DNA of 64,000 nucleotides, from positions 1 to 64,000 of the forward strand of contig NZ_SMMI01000009.1 of assembly GCF_009733535.1 (NCBI RefSeq). The letters are read 5' to 3'. The stretch's first letter is position 1, and each line of letters starts with the position of its first letter. Positions 27,419 through 35,196 of this stretch are shown piece by piece. The position numbers were made by a program, and so were the translations under genes. The stretch comes from Sphingobacterium endophyticum (lineage in GTDB: Bacteria; Bacteroidota; Bacteroidia; Sphingobacteriales; Sphingobacteriaceae). Under the pieces are notes generated by a model, which was not told the origin of the DNA, searched no databases, and saw only the letters and a program-made list of their open reading frames with translations.

Positions 27419-28537
27419 TTAAATAGTGATTTTATTGGCTGCCTCTACTTTTTTCGCATTGATGATCCTTCCATAGATTTCGGTAGTTTTCACCTGTCGG
27501 TGCCCCAGCATTTTTGATACCGTATAGATATCTATACCCATTGTTAATAAAAGTGTCGCATAGCTGTGTCGGAAACAGTGAAAGGTGATTTTTTTTTGAA
27601 TGCCGGCATCTCTTACCCACCGATCAATAATAATGTTGGTATAGGAAGAATATTTTAGACCTGAAAACACCCGACTATGATTTTCCTGACGGATACCCAG
27701 CAGTTCAAAGGCCTGCGTGGAAATGGGCAAAGTTTCCTGACCTTTCGTCTTTTTCTGCGTAAAGCGGATGTAATAGCCAATTTCTGCGGAATGCAGGAGG
27801 TTTCCCCAGTGAAGGTCGTGAATATCCGACCAGCGCAGCCCCGTCAACGCACTGAAGAGTCCTGCTATTTTAAGAACAGGATTCTCACAAGGTGTCTGTC
27901 TGAGTAATTTTAACTCATCTAAACTGAGAAATTCACGAAACGGATTTTCTGAAACTGGAGATTTTATCCTTCTTGTATAATTCTTAGCTAACAGATTATC
28001 CTCATATGCCGTTCTGACTGCAGCTTTAAACTTATTAAAATAAGAATGTTTTGTATTAGAACTTAATTTCTTTGTTCCGTTATGAATGCTTTTCGTTTCA
28101 ATAAGAAACTGTTTGAAATGTTCGCAGAATTTTTCGTTGACATCTTTAAAACGTATACTGCCCCCGCTGAACTTCTCCAGATATTTATAGGTGCTGAGCC
28201 AATTGTTATAGTTGCCATCCGAAGTCGCCCTCTTACGGCATTCCTGTTTAAAGAAATCTAGAAAACTATCATTTTGGGCAAAGAAAGAACCCTCTTCAAA
28301 AGCGCCGGTTAATAATTTAGTCTCTCTGTCAATGCGTCTTTTTTCGGCAGCTGCCATGACGATCTGATTTTTCTGTTTTTCAAAAGGGTCCCTGGTTCCT
28401 TTTTGAATGTAAAGCTTAAGGTTTTCCCTACGAACCATTTTTCCAGACCTTGAATCGACGATAGGAGGATAATATTCAAGATATAGACTGGTCAATCCAT
28501 TCTTAAGTACCTTTCCTTTTAATTTTACACGTACCAT
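27419..28537 (-). CDS. Tyrosine recombinase (integrase)
   Basis: A 372-residue site-specific recombinase of the phage-integrase family. The N-terminal 100 residues match the Bacteroidota Arm-DNA-binding type (VRVKLKGKVLKNGLTSLYLE), then a SAM-like core-binding domain (about 110-210). The catalytic domain keeps the full set: Arg in LTGLRWSDIHDLHW, Lys in FTQKKTKGQETLPIS, His320 and Arg323 in HCFRHSYATLL, His346 in MLGHRQVKTTEIY and the nucleophile Tyr355. It should be active. It is preceded by an excisionase-like gene and lies between an AT-rich cargo operon and the 3' end of mnmE. This points to an integrated mobile island whose attachment site is at or near the mnmE end. Confidence 0.95.
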   Translation of the reverse strand: MVRVKLKGKVLKNGLTSLYLEYYPPIVDSRSGKMVRRENLKLYIQKGTRDPFEKQKNQIVMAAAEKRRIDRETKLLTGAFEEGSFFAQNDSFLDFFKQECRKRATSDGNYNNWLSTYKYLEKFSGGSIRFKDVNEKFCEHFKQFLIETKSIHNGTKKLSSNTKHSYFNKFKAAVRTAYEDNLLAKNYTRRIKSPVSENPFREFLSLDELKLLRQTPCENPVLKIAGLFSALTGLRWSDIHDLHWGNLLHSAEIGYYIRFTQKKTKGQETLPISTQAFELLGIRQENHSRVFSGLKYSSYTNIIIDRWVRDAGIQKKITFHCFRHSYATLLLTMGIDIYTVSKMLGHRQVKTTEIYGRIINAKKVEAANKITI

Positions 28538-28543
28538 GTTGCA

Positions 28544-28900
28544 TTATTTAAAGAGTCTATCAATTTCTTGCTGGGTAATGATTACCCTCGAACCTATTTT
28601 AGTAACCTTAAGCCGATTATTTTTAATAAGCCTCCAGATTGTCGTTCTGCTCAATCCCAGCATATTACACGTTTCTGCTATCGAGTAGAAATTATTTGAA
28701 GCAGGTTCGGTAGTATAACTGGGAATGTTCATTTTGTTCATAGTTTGCTGATTTGAAGCATTCAGTTTCTTCTGTTTCTGTTCCTGCTTGTAAAAGCGGC
28801 TGTTACATCCCTTGCTGCAGAATCTTGTCACCGTCGTTTTGGCAATGAAGGGCACTCCGCAATGGTCGCAGAGGCGTGTTATCTCGATATTACTGGACAT
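28544..28900 (-). CDS. Zinc-ribbon plus excisionase-type HTH protein
   Basis: A 118-residue DNA-binding protein. The N-terminus is a treble-clef/zinc-ribbon-like module (LCDHCGVPF, then [14 protein letters not shown]-x2-C and C-x3-C). A polar linker follows, and residues about 70-117 are a MerR/excisionase-type helix-turn-helix ([20 protein letters not shown], then a wing ending [11 protein letters not shown]). Such proteins direct excision or control integrase expression. The stop lies 6 bases before the integrase start, so the pair is one operon. Helically spaced repeats and TGTACA sites lie just upstream of its start and are plausible binding sites for it or for the integrase arms. Confidence 0.88.
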   Translation of the reverse strand: MSSNIEITRLCDHCGVPFIAKTTVTRFCSKGCNSRFYKQEQKQKKLNASNQQTMNKMNIPSYTTEPASNNFYSIAETCNMLGLSRTTIWRLIKNNRLKVTKIGSRVIITQQEIDRLFK

Positions 28901-28927
28901 ATTTTATAAATTTTTCGTGTAACATAG

Positions 28928-28972
28928 TGTTTATATATGTTTCTATATGTTTCATAATGTTTCTAATTGTTA
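28928..28972. repeat. Five helically phased TGTTT repeats
   Basis: TGTTT begins at 28928, 28938, 28948 and 28958, and TGTTA at 28968: a strict 10-base period; the middle three are ATGTTTC. The block ends 27 bases before the excisionase-like gene's start codon. One DNA face is presented five times, as in iteron, operator or excisionase arrays. Confidence 0.75.
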
Positions 28973-29011
28973 AAAAATTTTGAAGAATTTATGAAACAAA
29001 TCTGTACTTTT

Positions 29012-29051
29012 TTTGTACACTTTTTTTAAGAGTGTACAAAAAGTGTACAAA
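29012..29051. repeat. Cluster of TGTACA sites, one inverted against two direct
   Basis: TTTGTACAC (29012-29020) faces two direct copies of GTGTACAAA (29032-29040 and 29043-29051). A partial site, CTGTAC, precedes them. They lie between the integrase operon and mnmE and look like recombinase arm sites or an operator. Confidence 0.7.
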
Positions 29052-29089
29052 ACTTATGAAATTACTGAGATTTAAAGATAGACAATAAA

Positions 29090-29135
29090 AATTTATAAAC
29101 CGCATAAAACATTGATTTTATGCGGTTTATAAATT
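29090..29135. terminator. Perfect 20-bp inverted repeat between the island genes and mnmE
   Basis: Twenty-base arms beginning AATTTATAAACCGCATAAAA pair perfectly around the 6-base loop CATTGA. The A/T ends allow termination in both directions, so it would end mnmE transcription (leftward). Its perfection and position 36 bases past the mnmE stop also fit a junction structure. Confidence 0.7.
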
Positions 29136-29170
29136 ATTAGATGTTATGCTTTATCAGCATTTATCTAATT

Positions 29171-29188
29171 CTACTTCCCGACACAAAA
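29171..29188 (-). other. Candidate attachment site: 3' end of mnmE
   Basis: The last 18 bases of mnmE (encoding FCVGK and stop) correspond to the position used by integrases of the SGI1 type, which insert in the final codons of mnmE/trmE. The integrase gene next door supports this. I found no second copy of these 18 bases in the window, so the other end is presumably outside or has diverged. Confidence 0.4.
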
Positions 29189-30547
29189 CTTACTAAAAAT
29201 ATTCTCCAGCAAATCATCCGTCGTAACTGTACCGGTGATTTCCCCCAAGTGATGCAATGCCTGCCGAATATCCATCGCAAGAAAATCCGATGTAATTGGA
29301 TTATCGATTCCATACAACACCTTCTCCAAGGCCTCTTGCGTATTTTGCAGAGCCTCCACATGGCGAATATTAGTCACCATCACATCATCCGTATTAATAT
29401 TCGAAAGATTTACCTGCCTCAAAAGCTCCTCCTTTAATTCTTCGATACCTATCTGTTGCTTTGCAGAGATATACAAAGGATTTAGAACCGCATATTCCTG
29501 TTTTTGGGAATCAGAAATAAGGTCGGATTTATTAATTATGGTAACAAAAGGAATATTCAGCTCTTTAACTTCAGCGATTTGTTCCTGCACAGCAGAAATC
29601 TCATCCTGAGTAGGGTCGAAGAGGTAGATAATCAACCTGGCCTGCTTCATTTTCTCACGGGTCCTTTCCACACCGATGGCCTCCACAACATCTTCCGTAT
29701 GACGAATCCCGGCAGTATCAATAAAACGGAAAGTCACGCCATTGATATTGATCTCATCCTCAATGGTATCGCGAGTAGTTCCGGCAATATCCGAAACAAT
29801 AGCGCGCTCCTCATTCAGTAAAGCATTGAGTAGGGTAGACTTACCCACATTTGGTTTACCCGCAATAACAACAGGAACTCCATTTTTCAACACATTTCCT
29901 TGCTCAAATGAACGGATCAGCTTCGCAATAACGGAATGAATCTGTTGAATCAAGCCTTTCAGCTGATCACGGTTTGCAAACTCAACATCCTCTTCGGCAA
30001 AGTCCAGCTCCAATTCAATTAAAGAAGCAAAGTGTACAAGATCCTCACGTAATTTTTTCAGCTGATTGGAGAATCCACCACGCATTTGCTGCATGGCAAT
30101 TTGATGCGAAGCAGCTGAGTTCGAAGCGATCAAGTCGGCAACAGCCTCTGCCTGTGAAAGATCCATACCACCGTTCAAGAAAGCACGGAGTGTAAATTCT
30201 CCGGCACGTGCAGCACGAGCTCCTCTTTTGATCAATAGGGTGATTATTCGCTCAATAATATAGGCCGAATTATGCGTCGAAATCTCTACCGTATCCTCTT
30301 TGGTATAGGAGTTCGGTCCAACAAATAAAGTCACTAATACCTCATCGATAATGCTTTCGCCATCCCTGATTGTTCCAAAATGAACGGTATGGGAAGCCTG
30401 TTTAGTCAGATTTTTGCCTTTAAAAACCTCATTCACTAATGAGATCGCTTTAGAACCCGATAAACGAATAACCGCAATAGCTCCATTAGCCCCCGGAGAG
30501 GTAGCCAATGCAATAATAGTATCTTGTGAAATTAACCCTGTAGACAT
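29171..30547 (-). CDS. mnmE: tRNA modification GTPase MnmE
   Basis: A 458-residue GTPase which, with MnmG, makes the 5-carboxymethylaminomethyl (or related) modification at U34 of certain tRNAs. The N-terminal tetrahydrofolate-binding domain starts DTIIALATSPGANGAIAVIR. The G domain inside the helical domain shows AGKPNVGKSTLLNALL (G1), TTRDTIEDE (G2), DTAGIR (G3) and NKSD (G4). The C-terminus is the invariant F-C-[IV]-G-K (KFCVGK), whose Cys is needed for modification. Length and all motifs are normal. It marks the conserved chromosome and the right edge of the island. Confidence 0.98.
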   Translation of the reverse strand: MSTGLISQDTIIALATSPGANGAIAVIRLSGSKAISLVNEVFKGKNLTKQASHTVHFGTIRDGESIIDEVLVTLFVGPNSYTKEDTVEISTHNSAYIIERIITLLIKRGARAARAGEFTLRAFLNGGMDLSQAEAVADLIASNSAASHQIAMQQMRGGFSNQLKKLREDLVHFASLIELELDFAEEDVEFANRDQLKGLIQQIHSVIAKLIRSFEQGNVLKNGVPVVIAGKPNVGKSTLLNALLNEERAIVSDIAGTTRDTIEDEININGVTFRFIDTAGIRHTEDVVEAIGVERTREKMKQARLIIYLFDPTQDEISAVQEQIAEVKELNIPFVTIINKSDLISDSQKQEYAVLNPLYISAKQQIGIEELKEELLRQVNLSNINTDDVMVTNIRHVEALQNTQEALEKVLYGIDNPITSDFLAMDIRQALHHLGEITGTVTTDDLLENIFSKFCVGK

Positions 30548-30569
30548 ACCTGCAAAGATAGGAATACTA

Positions 30570-30604
30570 TTTAGTAGATGGTATTTAGTATTAAGATTTT
30601 GGGT
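30570..30604. repeat. Short dispersed repeat, copy 1
   Basis: The sequence TTTAGTAGATGGTATTTAG, followed by TATTAAGATTTTGGG, is related to copies at 33213 and 33981. It lies just upstream of the mnmE start codon. Confidence 0.55.
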
Positions 30605-30769
30605 TTGTGTAAATTAAAATTAATATTGGATTGATAATCAATTTTTTATATATTAATCTTATAAACCTAAACGCCAAAGGGACATTTCTTATTTTGTTCA
30701 ATCAATATGCATATCATCGCTAGATTGATTGAATTCAATTAATTCCTTTTGAGCATCTAAAATTAATTT

Positions 30770-31660
30770 ATGAGAACAGTACAAAATTTATTTTCTCCAT
30801 TCTTGCTCATGCTATGTGTTCTTATGGCATGTAACTCAAACTCTTCAAACAAACAAAAAAGTCAACAGGATACAACTCAAAGTCCTACTTCTGGTTCAGT
30901 AAATTGGGATCTTGCTATTCTCGCATATACTTTCAGGCAAGGGACTTTTTTTGAAGCAGTCGATAAAGCGAAAGATTTAGGCATAAATGAAATCGGAATA
31001 TTTCCTGGTCAAGAGATTGGGGCGGGAATAAATGGAAAGATGAATATCGATATGGATTCAGCTACTCAGCAAAAAGTGAAGGAGCTATTGAAATCCAAGG
31101 ATATGAAGCTTGCAGACATCGGAGTAATCAGTCCAACAATAGCACAGGATTGGGAAAAGCTGTTTCAATTTGCAAAATCAATGGAAATTCCCTTGATCGT
31201 TTCAGAGCCAGATCCCAAATTCTTGGATCAAATATCTACCCTTACCGAACAAAACCAGATTAAATTGGCTATTCACAACCATGCAGCACCATCGATGTAT
31301 TGGAATCCGGATAGCTTGATGGCTGGATTAGAAGGGAAGAGTCAGATGATTGGAGTTTGTGCGGATGTTGGCCATTGGCTAAGGTCAAACCTGGATCCCT
31401 TGGCAAGTTTGAAAAAGGTAGAATCTAGGTTGATGGCCTTACATTTTAAAGATGTTTCAATGGAAAAACCAGAAGGATTGGATGTCGTTTGGGGCGATGG
31501 TAATATCCCTACGGAGGATTTACTCAAAGAATTAAAAGCCTCAAACTTTTCTGGAGTTCTATCAATTGAATATGAAGGTGATCTCGAGAAAAACTCTTCA
31601 GCACTAAAGCAGATCATGGAAATCTATAAAAATCAAGTACAACAAATCAATCAGGAATAA
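30770..31660 (+). CDS. Lipoprotein with sugar-isomerase-type TIM barrel (AP-endonuclease 2 family)
   Basis: A 296-residue exported lipoprotein (lipobox CVLMAC, Cys21), a Ser/Gln-rich spacer, then a xylose-isomerase-like TIM barrel. Barrel landmarks: WDLAILAYTFRQGTFFEAVD, INEIGIFPG, IKLAIHNHAAP (metal-type His), VCADVGHWLRSN (Asp-x-x-His), LMALHFKDVS (His-x-Lys-Asp) and VLSIEYEGD (Glu). These match sugar phosphate isomerase/epimerases, which bind a divalent metal and act on sugars or their keto forms. As the first gene of an operon with a ROK kinase (12 bases on) and a SIS isomerase, it should convert an extracellular or periplasmic sugar. The substrate is unknown. Confidence 0.88.
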   Translation: MRTVQNLFSPFLLMLCVLMACNSNSSNKQKSQQDTTQSPTSGSVNWDLAILAYTFRQGTFFEAVDKAKDLGINEIGIFPGQEIGAGINGKMNIDMDSATQQKVKELLKSKDMKLADIGVISPTIAQDWEKLFQFAKSMEIPLIVSEPDPKFLDQISTLTEQNQIKLAIHNHAAPSMYWNPDSLMAGLEGKSQMIGVCADVGHWLRSNLDPLASLKKVESRLMALHFKDVSMEKPEGLDVVWGDGNIPTEDLLKELKASNFSGVLSIEYEGDLEKNSSALKQIMEIYKNQVQQINQE

Positions 31661-31672
31661 AAGCATTTATAA

Positions 31673-32596
31673 ATGTCGAACAGGTATTTAGGAATAGAAA
31701 TTGGCGGTACAAAGCTTCAGATGGTCATTGGCGATAATCAAGGGAACATTGAGTTGAGAAAACGCTTTGTCATCGATCCAATTAAGGGAGCTATAGGGAT
31801 TCAAGAGCAAATTATGGATGGACTCGAATCTTGGAAAGATGAAATGGATTCTATTTCAGCAATTGCCGTAGGCTTTGGCGGACCGGTAAATTGGAAGGAC
31901 GGAACCATACAGGTTTCCCATCAGGTAGAAGGATGGTCTAATTTCAATTTGAAGGATTGGTTGAAGGAGCAAACCCAAAAACCAATAGCGATAGACAATG
32001 ATGCGAATGTAGCCGCATTGGGAGAGTCTATTTATGGATTGGGTAAAGGCTACAAATCTGTATTCTATATGACCATAGGAAGTGGAATAGGAGGAGGGAT
32101 GATTATTGATTCTACGATTTATCATGGCAAATTTCCTGGAGAAGTGGAAATCGGCCACATCCGAATGAATAAAGATGGCGAAACACTTGAAGGAAAATGT
32201 TCGGGATGGGCAGTAAATCAAAAGCTTCGCTCTTTTATAGATCAAAATCCTGATAGTTTCCTTGCCGAATTAGACAAGCACAACCATGAACCTGAAGCCA
32301 CACTGTTAAAACCAGCATTGGAAGCTGGAGATCAGGAAGCCGAACGAATCCTCTTTGAAATAGCCGATGACCTAGCATTCGCTCTTTCGCATGTTGTCCA
32401 CCTTTTCCATCCTGAAGTTTTAATTATTGGTGGTGGAATCTCCTTATTAGGTGAACAACTGCGCATTCCTATTGAAAAACAGCTTTCAGGATATCTTCTA
32501 AAAGCATTTTTACCTGCTCCTGATATTAAAATCGCTGGCTTGGCAGAAGATGTTGTTCCAATTGGTGCTTTAGAACTGGCAAAGACTGCCATTTAA
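31673..32596 (+). CDS. ROK-family sugar kinase-like protein
   Basis: A 307-residue ROK protein. The ATP phosphate loop is IEIGGTKLQMVIGD. The sugar site includes GFGGPVNW and the catalytic Asp in IDNDANVAALGE. The second phosphate motif is YMTIGSGIGGGMII, and EVEIGH carries the conserved His. The usual zinc motif C-x-C-G-x2-G-C is absent: only KCSGWA remains at that position, so the protein belongs to the zinc-free subset or has changed specificity. It has no DNA-binding domain, so it is a kinase rather than a repressor. It lies between a sugar-isomerase-like lipoprotein and a SIS isomerase and likely phosphorylates the sugar handled by this operon. Confidence 0.9.
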   Translation: MSNRYLGIEIGGTKLQMVIGDNQGNIELRKRFVIDPIKGAIGIQEQIMDGLESWKDEMDSISAIAVGFGGPVNWKDGTIQVSHQVEGWSNFNLKDWLKEQTQKPIAIDNDANVAALGESIYGLGKGYKSVFYMTIGSGIGGGMIIDSTIYHGKFPGEVEIGHIRMNKDGETLEGKCSGWAVNQKLRSFIDQNPDSFLAELDKHNHEPEATLLKPALEAGDQEAERILFEIADDLAFALSHVVHLFHPEVLIIGGGISLLGEQLRIPIEKQLSGYLLKAFLPAPDIKIAGLAEDVVPIGALELAKTAI

Positions 32597-32652
32597 ATCA
32601 ATACTTAATTTTCAATTATTCAAATTATAAACTTAGCATTGACTTCATAGAT

Positions 32653-33213
32653 ATGAAAACCTATTTAGAGAATTATCTTCAAGAACATAAAAAAGCAATC
32701 GACTCCATTCCGGTAGATCAGGTGGAAAGAATCATTCATAAATTCAAAGAAACCTTAGATACCGACTCCCAGATCTTTGTTTTCGGAAATGGAGGTAGTG
32801 CAGCAAGCGCTTCACATTTTATAACCGACCTTGGAAAAGGCGCATCCGACAAATTATATCGAAGGTTCAGGTGCCTCTCCCTTAACGATAATTCCGCCTG
32901 GATCACCGCTATTGGTAACGATTATTCCTATGATGACATATTCTCGAGACAGCTTGAAAATTATGCCAAGGAAGGTGATTTAGTCCTTATGATGAGTGTG
33001 AGTGGGAATTCACCCAACTTAATAAAAGCCTCTGAATTCTGTAATAATAATGGCATCTATTCAATCGCCTTAACAGGAAAGTCAGGTGGTAAGATTTCCG
33101 AATTAGCTGATATCGTAATTAAAGTCGATTCAACACATTACGGCCGAGTCGAAGATTGCCATATGCATATTTGCCATATGATTAGTTATGCGTTTATTGA
33201 GGGGAGTATTTAG
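32653..33213 (+). CDS. SIS-domain phosphosugar isomerase (GmhA-like)
   Basis: A 186-residue SIS protein of phosphoheptose-isomerase size. Sugar-phosphate loops: VFGNGGSAASASHF (residues about 43-56) and MMSVSGNSPNLIKA (about 115-128). The C-terminal CHMHICHMISYAF carries the histidines and acid typical of the GmhA zinc/active site. GmhA converts sedoheptulose 7-phosphate to heptose 7-phosphate, but the Bacteroidota operon context (isomerase-like lipoprotein and ROK kinase, 56 bases upstream) suggests a catabolic sugar-phosphate substrate instead. Family certain; substrate uncertain. Confidence 0.88.
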   Translation: MKTYLENYLQEHKKAIDSIPVDQVERIIHKFKETLDTDSQIFVFGNGGSAASASHFITDLGKGASDKLYRRFRCLSLNDNSAWITAIGNDYSYDDIFSRQLENYAKEGDLVLMMSVSGNSPNLIKASEFCNNNGIYSIALTGKSGGKISELADIVIKVDSTHYGRVEDCHMHICHMISYAFIEGSI

Positions 33214-33244
33214 AATTTAGTAGTTAGTATTAAGATTTCGAGGG
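33213..33244. repeat. Short dispersed repeat, copy 2
   Basis: GAATTTAGTAGTTAGTATTA followed by AGATTTCGAGGG, overlapping the stop of the SIS gene. A close relative of the copy at 33981. Confidence 0.6.
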
Positions 33245-33407
33245 TGGATGTTAATCTGGTTTGGGATACTAATTTAGATGGTATAGGTTGTTTTAAAGAT
33301 TGGTATAAGTGATTTTAGATAGAATTTAGATTTAAATCCTGAAACTAATTTTTTATACTGAAAACTGATTTATATCTTGAAATCAGTTTTATATCTTTAA
33401 TTCATAT

Positions 33408-33944
33408 TTATATCCCGAATTCTACTGGGTATTGGACTATTCCTTTGATATTTTTTAAGGTATTTTCGGACAGTTCAATTGCCATAAAGTTTTCTGATGG
33501 GACTTCAAACGGCGGGTAAATATCAAATAACTCTGCTTTTTGATATCCAAACTTTGGATAATACCCTTCATGCCCAAGCAAAATCACAGATTCATAGCCT
33601 AAATCCTTGGCTCTTTTTTGAGCCTCCAAAATTAACTTTCCCCCGATTCCCATTCCTTGGTATCCATCTAATACAGCAACAGGCGCCAACGCTAAGGAAT
33701 TCCCCGATAACTGACCGTTATCTAGAATAGAGATCTCAGTTAGCAAAATATAACCAACCACCTCACCATTAACTTCAGCAACCAAAGATAGCTCTGGAAT
33801 AAAAATCTTTGATTTTCTCAACCTTTCTACCAGAAATTGCTCTTGCTTGTCAGAGTGTTCTAGGTTTTCAAAAGCAGATTTGATCAACTCAAAAACAGCA
33901 GGGTAGTCGGAAGGTGTTTCTTGTCGGATTGTAATGTTATTCAT
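33408..33944 (-). CDS. GNAT N-acetyltransferase
   Basis: A 178-residue acetyl-CoA-dependent acyltransferase. The acetyl-CoA binding motif A reads YQGMGIGGKLILEAQKRAK (Q/R-x2-G-x-G/A), preceded by the strand ALAPVAVLDG. Motif B contains YESVILLGHEGYYPKFGYQK, which resembles the YhbS-type subgroup of predicted N-acetyltransferases. The substrate is unknown. It is a single gene, convergent with the sugar operon, and flanked on both sides by copies of a small dispersed repeat. Confidence 0.92.
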   Translation of the reverse strand: MNNITIRQETPSDYPAVFELIKSAFENLEHSDKQEQFLVERLRKSKIFIPELSLVAEVNGEVVGYILLTEISILDNGQLSGNSLALAPVAVLDGYQGMGIGGKLILEAQKRAKDLGYESVILLGHEGYYPKFGYQKAELFDIYPPFEVPSENFMAIELSENTLKNIKGIVQYPVEFGI

Positions 33945-33980
33945 GTGGTAAAGGTAGGGTTTAGTAATTAGTATAAAATA

Positions 33981-34009
33981 TTTAGTAGTTAGTATTTAGA
34001 TTTCGAGGA
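33981..34009. repeat. Short dispersed repeat, copy 3
   Basis: TTTAGTAGTTAGTATTTAGA followed by TTTCGAGGA, just upstream of the GNAT start. A partial copy (TTTAGTAATTAGTA) precedes it at about 33960. Confidence 0.6.
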
Positions 34010-34059
34010 TGATAAAATGCTTGATCAAGGATTAATGCTCTTTGATAGGAAAGGATACG

Positions 34060-34158
34060 ACTAGTCATATCGTCGGGACTTTGACAGCCCTTCGGCAATC
34101 CGTCAAGACTTCGACAATCCGTCGGCCCTTCGACAACCCTTCGACAGGCTCAGGACGA
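34060..34158. repeat. CTTCGACA palindromic repeat cluster
   Basis: Several copies of a motif related to CCTTCGACAGGCTCAGG and its mirror half occur here (34060-34158), again at about 34567-34612 and at 34757-34784. Short GC-rich palindromic repeats of this kind are scattered through many genomes and can form stem-loops in RNA. Confidence 0.65.
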
Positions 34159-34159
34159 C

Positions 34160-34495
34160 GGCTCAGGGACCGAAGAGAAATACCCTTCGCCAAATAACCC
34201 CAATTAAAACATCCTTCAAAATCCCCGTGCTATCACTCCATCCACAACACCTCCCAAAAGCAAAGCATTAATAAGATCGGCTCATTTTCCAGTGGCGGAA
34301 AAGTGAAGGAAATTCCGCGGCCTGTGTAGGGGGATTGGCCTTGGATGCTTTCAAAAAATCATTCCCTCAAAAGGAATGATTTTGCAGAACGGCATCCTCG
34401 CCAAAAGGAATTTCCTTCACGTGCCCAAGCCCCGTGCGACAAGCCACCTTAAAATGAGCCAAGGGTTTTGGTTACTTTTGCCCCTCAAAAGTAAC
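34160..34495. repeat. 336-bp intergenic repeat, copy A
   Basis: This unit recurs almost unchanged at 34775-35111. It contains two hairpins: AAAATCATTCC/GGAATGATTTT, and GTTACTTTTG-CCCCT-CAAAAGTAAC at its right end. It has no intact gene. The reverse strand can be read as short protein-like stretches interrupted by stops, which is typical of such repeats being mis-annotated. Confidence 0.85.
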
Positions 34496-34774
34496 ATAAC
34501 ATAAGTATGAAAAAATTATATAAAACTTTATAAATCAATTAATTAACCTTGAAAATATTCCTTTGACAATTCGTCTGCCCTTCGACAACCCTTCGACAGG
34601 CTCAGGTCGATTGCCTAGGGTTTTTTAAGACAAAATCCCATCGGGATGGCATATCTATAGCCAGACCCGTAGGGTCTGGTATAATTGTTAATTATAAAAT
34701 CAACTCCGTAGGTGTGACATATTTCCTAATTATAAATTATTTAGGACCTAATACAATCCGTCTGCCCTTCGACA

Positions 34775-35111
34775 GGCTCAGGGACCGAAGAGAAATACCC
34801 TTCGCCAAATAACCCCAATTAAAACATCCTTCAAAATCCCCGTGCTATCACACCATCCACAACCCCTCCCAAAAGCAAAGCATTAATAAGACCGGCTCAT
34901 TTTCCAGTGGCGGAAAGGTGAAGGAAATTCCGCGGCCTATGTGCGGGGGGATTGGCCTTGGATGCTTTCAAAAAATCATTCCCTCAAAAGGAATGATTTT
35001 GCAGAACGGCATCCTCGCCAAAAAGGAATTTCCTTCACGCGCCCAAGGCTCGTGCGACAAGCCACCTTAAAATGAGCCAAAGGTTTTGGTTACTTTTGCC
35101 CTCAAAAGTAA
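34775..35111. repeat. 336-bp intergenic repeat, copy B
   Basis: By eye roughly 95% identical to copy A in direct orientation, with a few point changes and one-base indels. Just past its end (35119-35140) the terminal hairpin ACTTTTGCCCCTCAAAAGT is duplicated once more and abuts the promoter of the following exporter gene. Confidence 0.85.
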
Positions 35112-35150
35112 CACACATACTTTTGCCCCTCAAAAGTAACATATATTACC

Positions 35151-35158
35151 TACCTTTG
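35151..35158 (+). promoter_or_regulatory. Putative -7 element of the MFS gene
   Basis: TACCTTTG fits TAnnTTTG, 38 bases before the ATG at 35197. A TTTTG at 35121-35125, within the extra hairpin copy, lies slightly too far upstream (25 bases) for an ideal -33. Confidence 0.5.
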
Positions 35159-35196
35159 CTTGCCTTCAATTACACACAAAGGACACATTCACTTTT

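Noticed and set aside
28928..29051. CRISPR array
   Set aside because: Repeats are only 5-9 bases with 10-base period; no spacer-length units and no cas genes anywhere in the window.
34160..35111. Coding repeats (reverse-strand short frames in the 336-bp units)
   Set aside because: Frames are interrupted and both copies vary without codon bias; better read as non-coding repeats.
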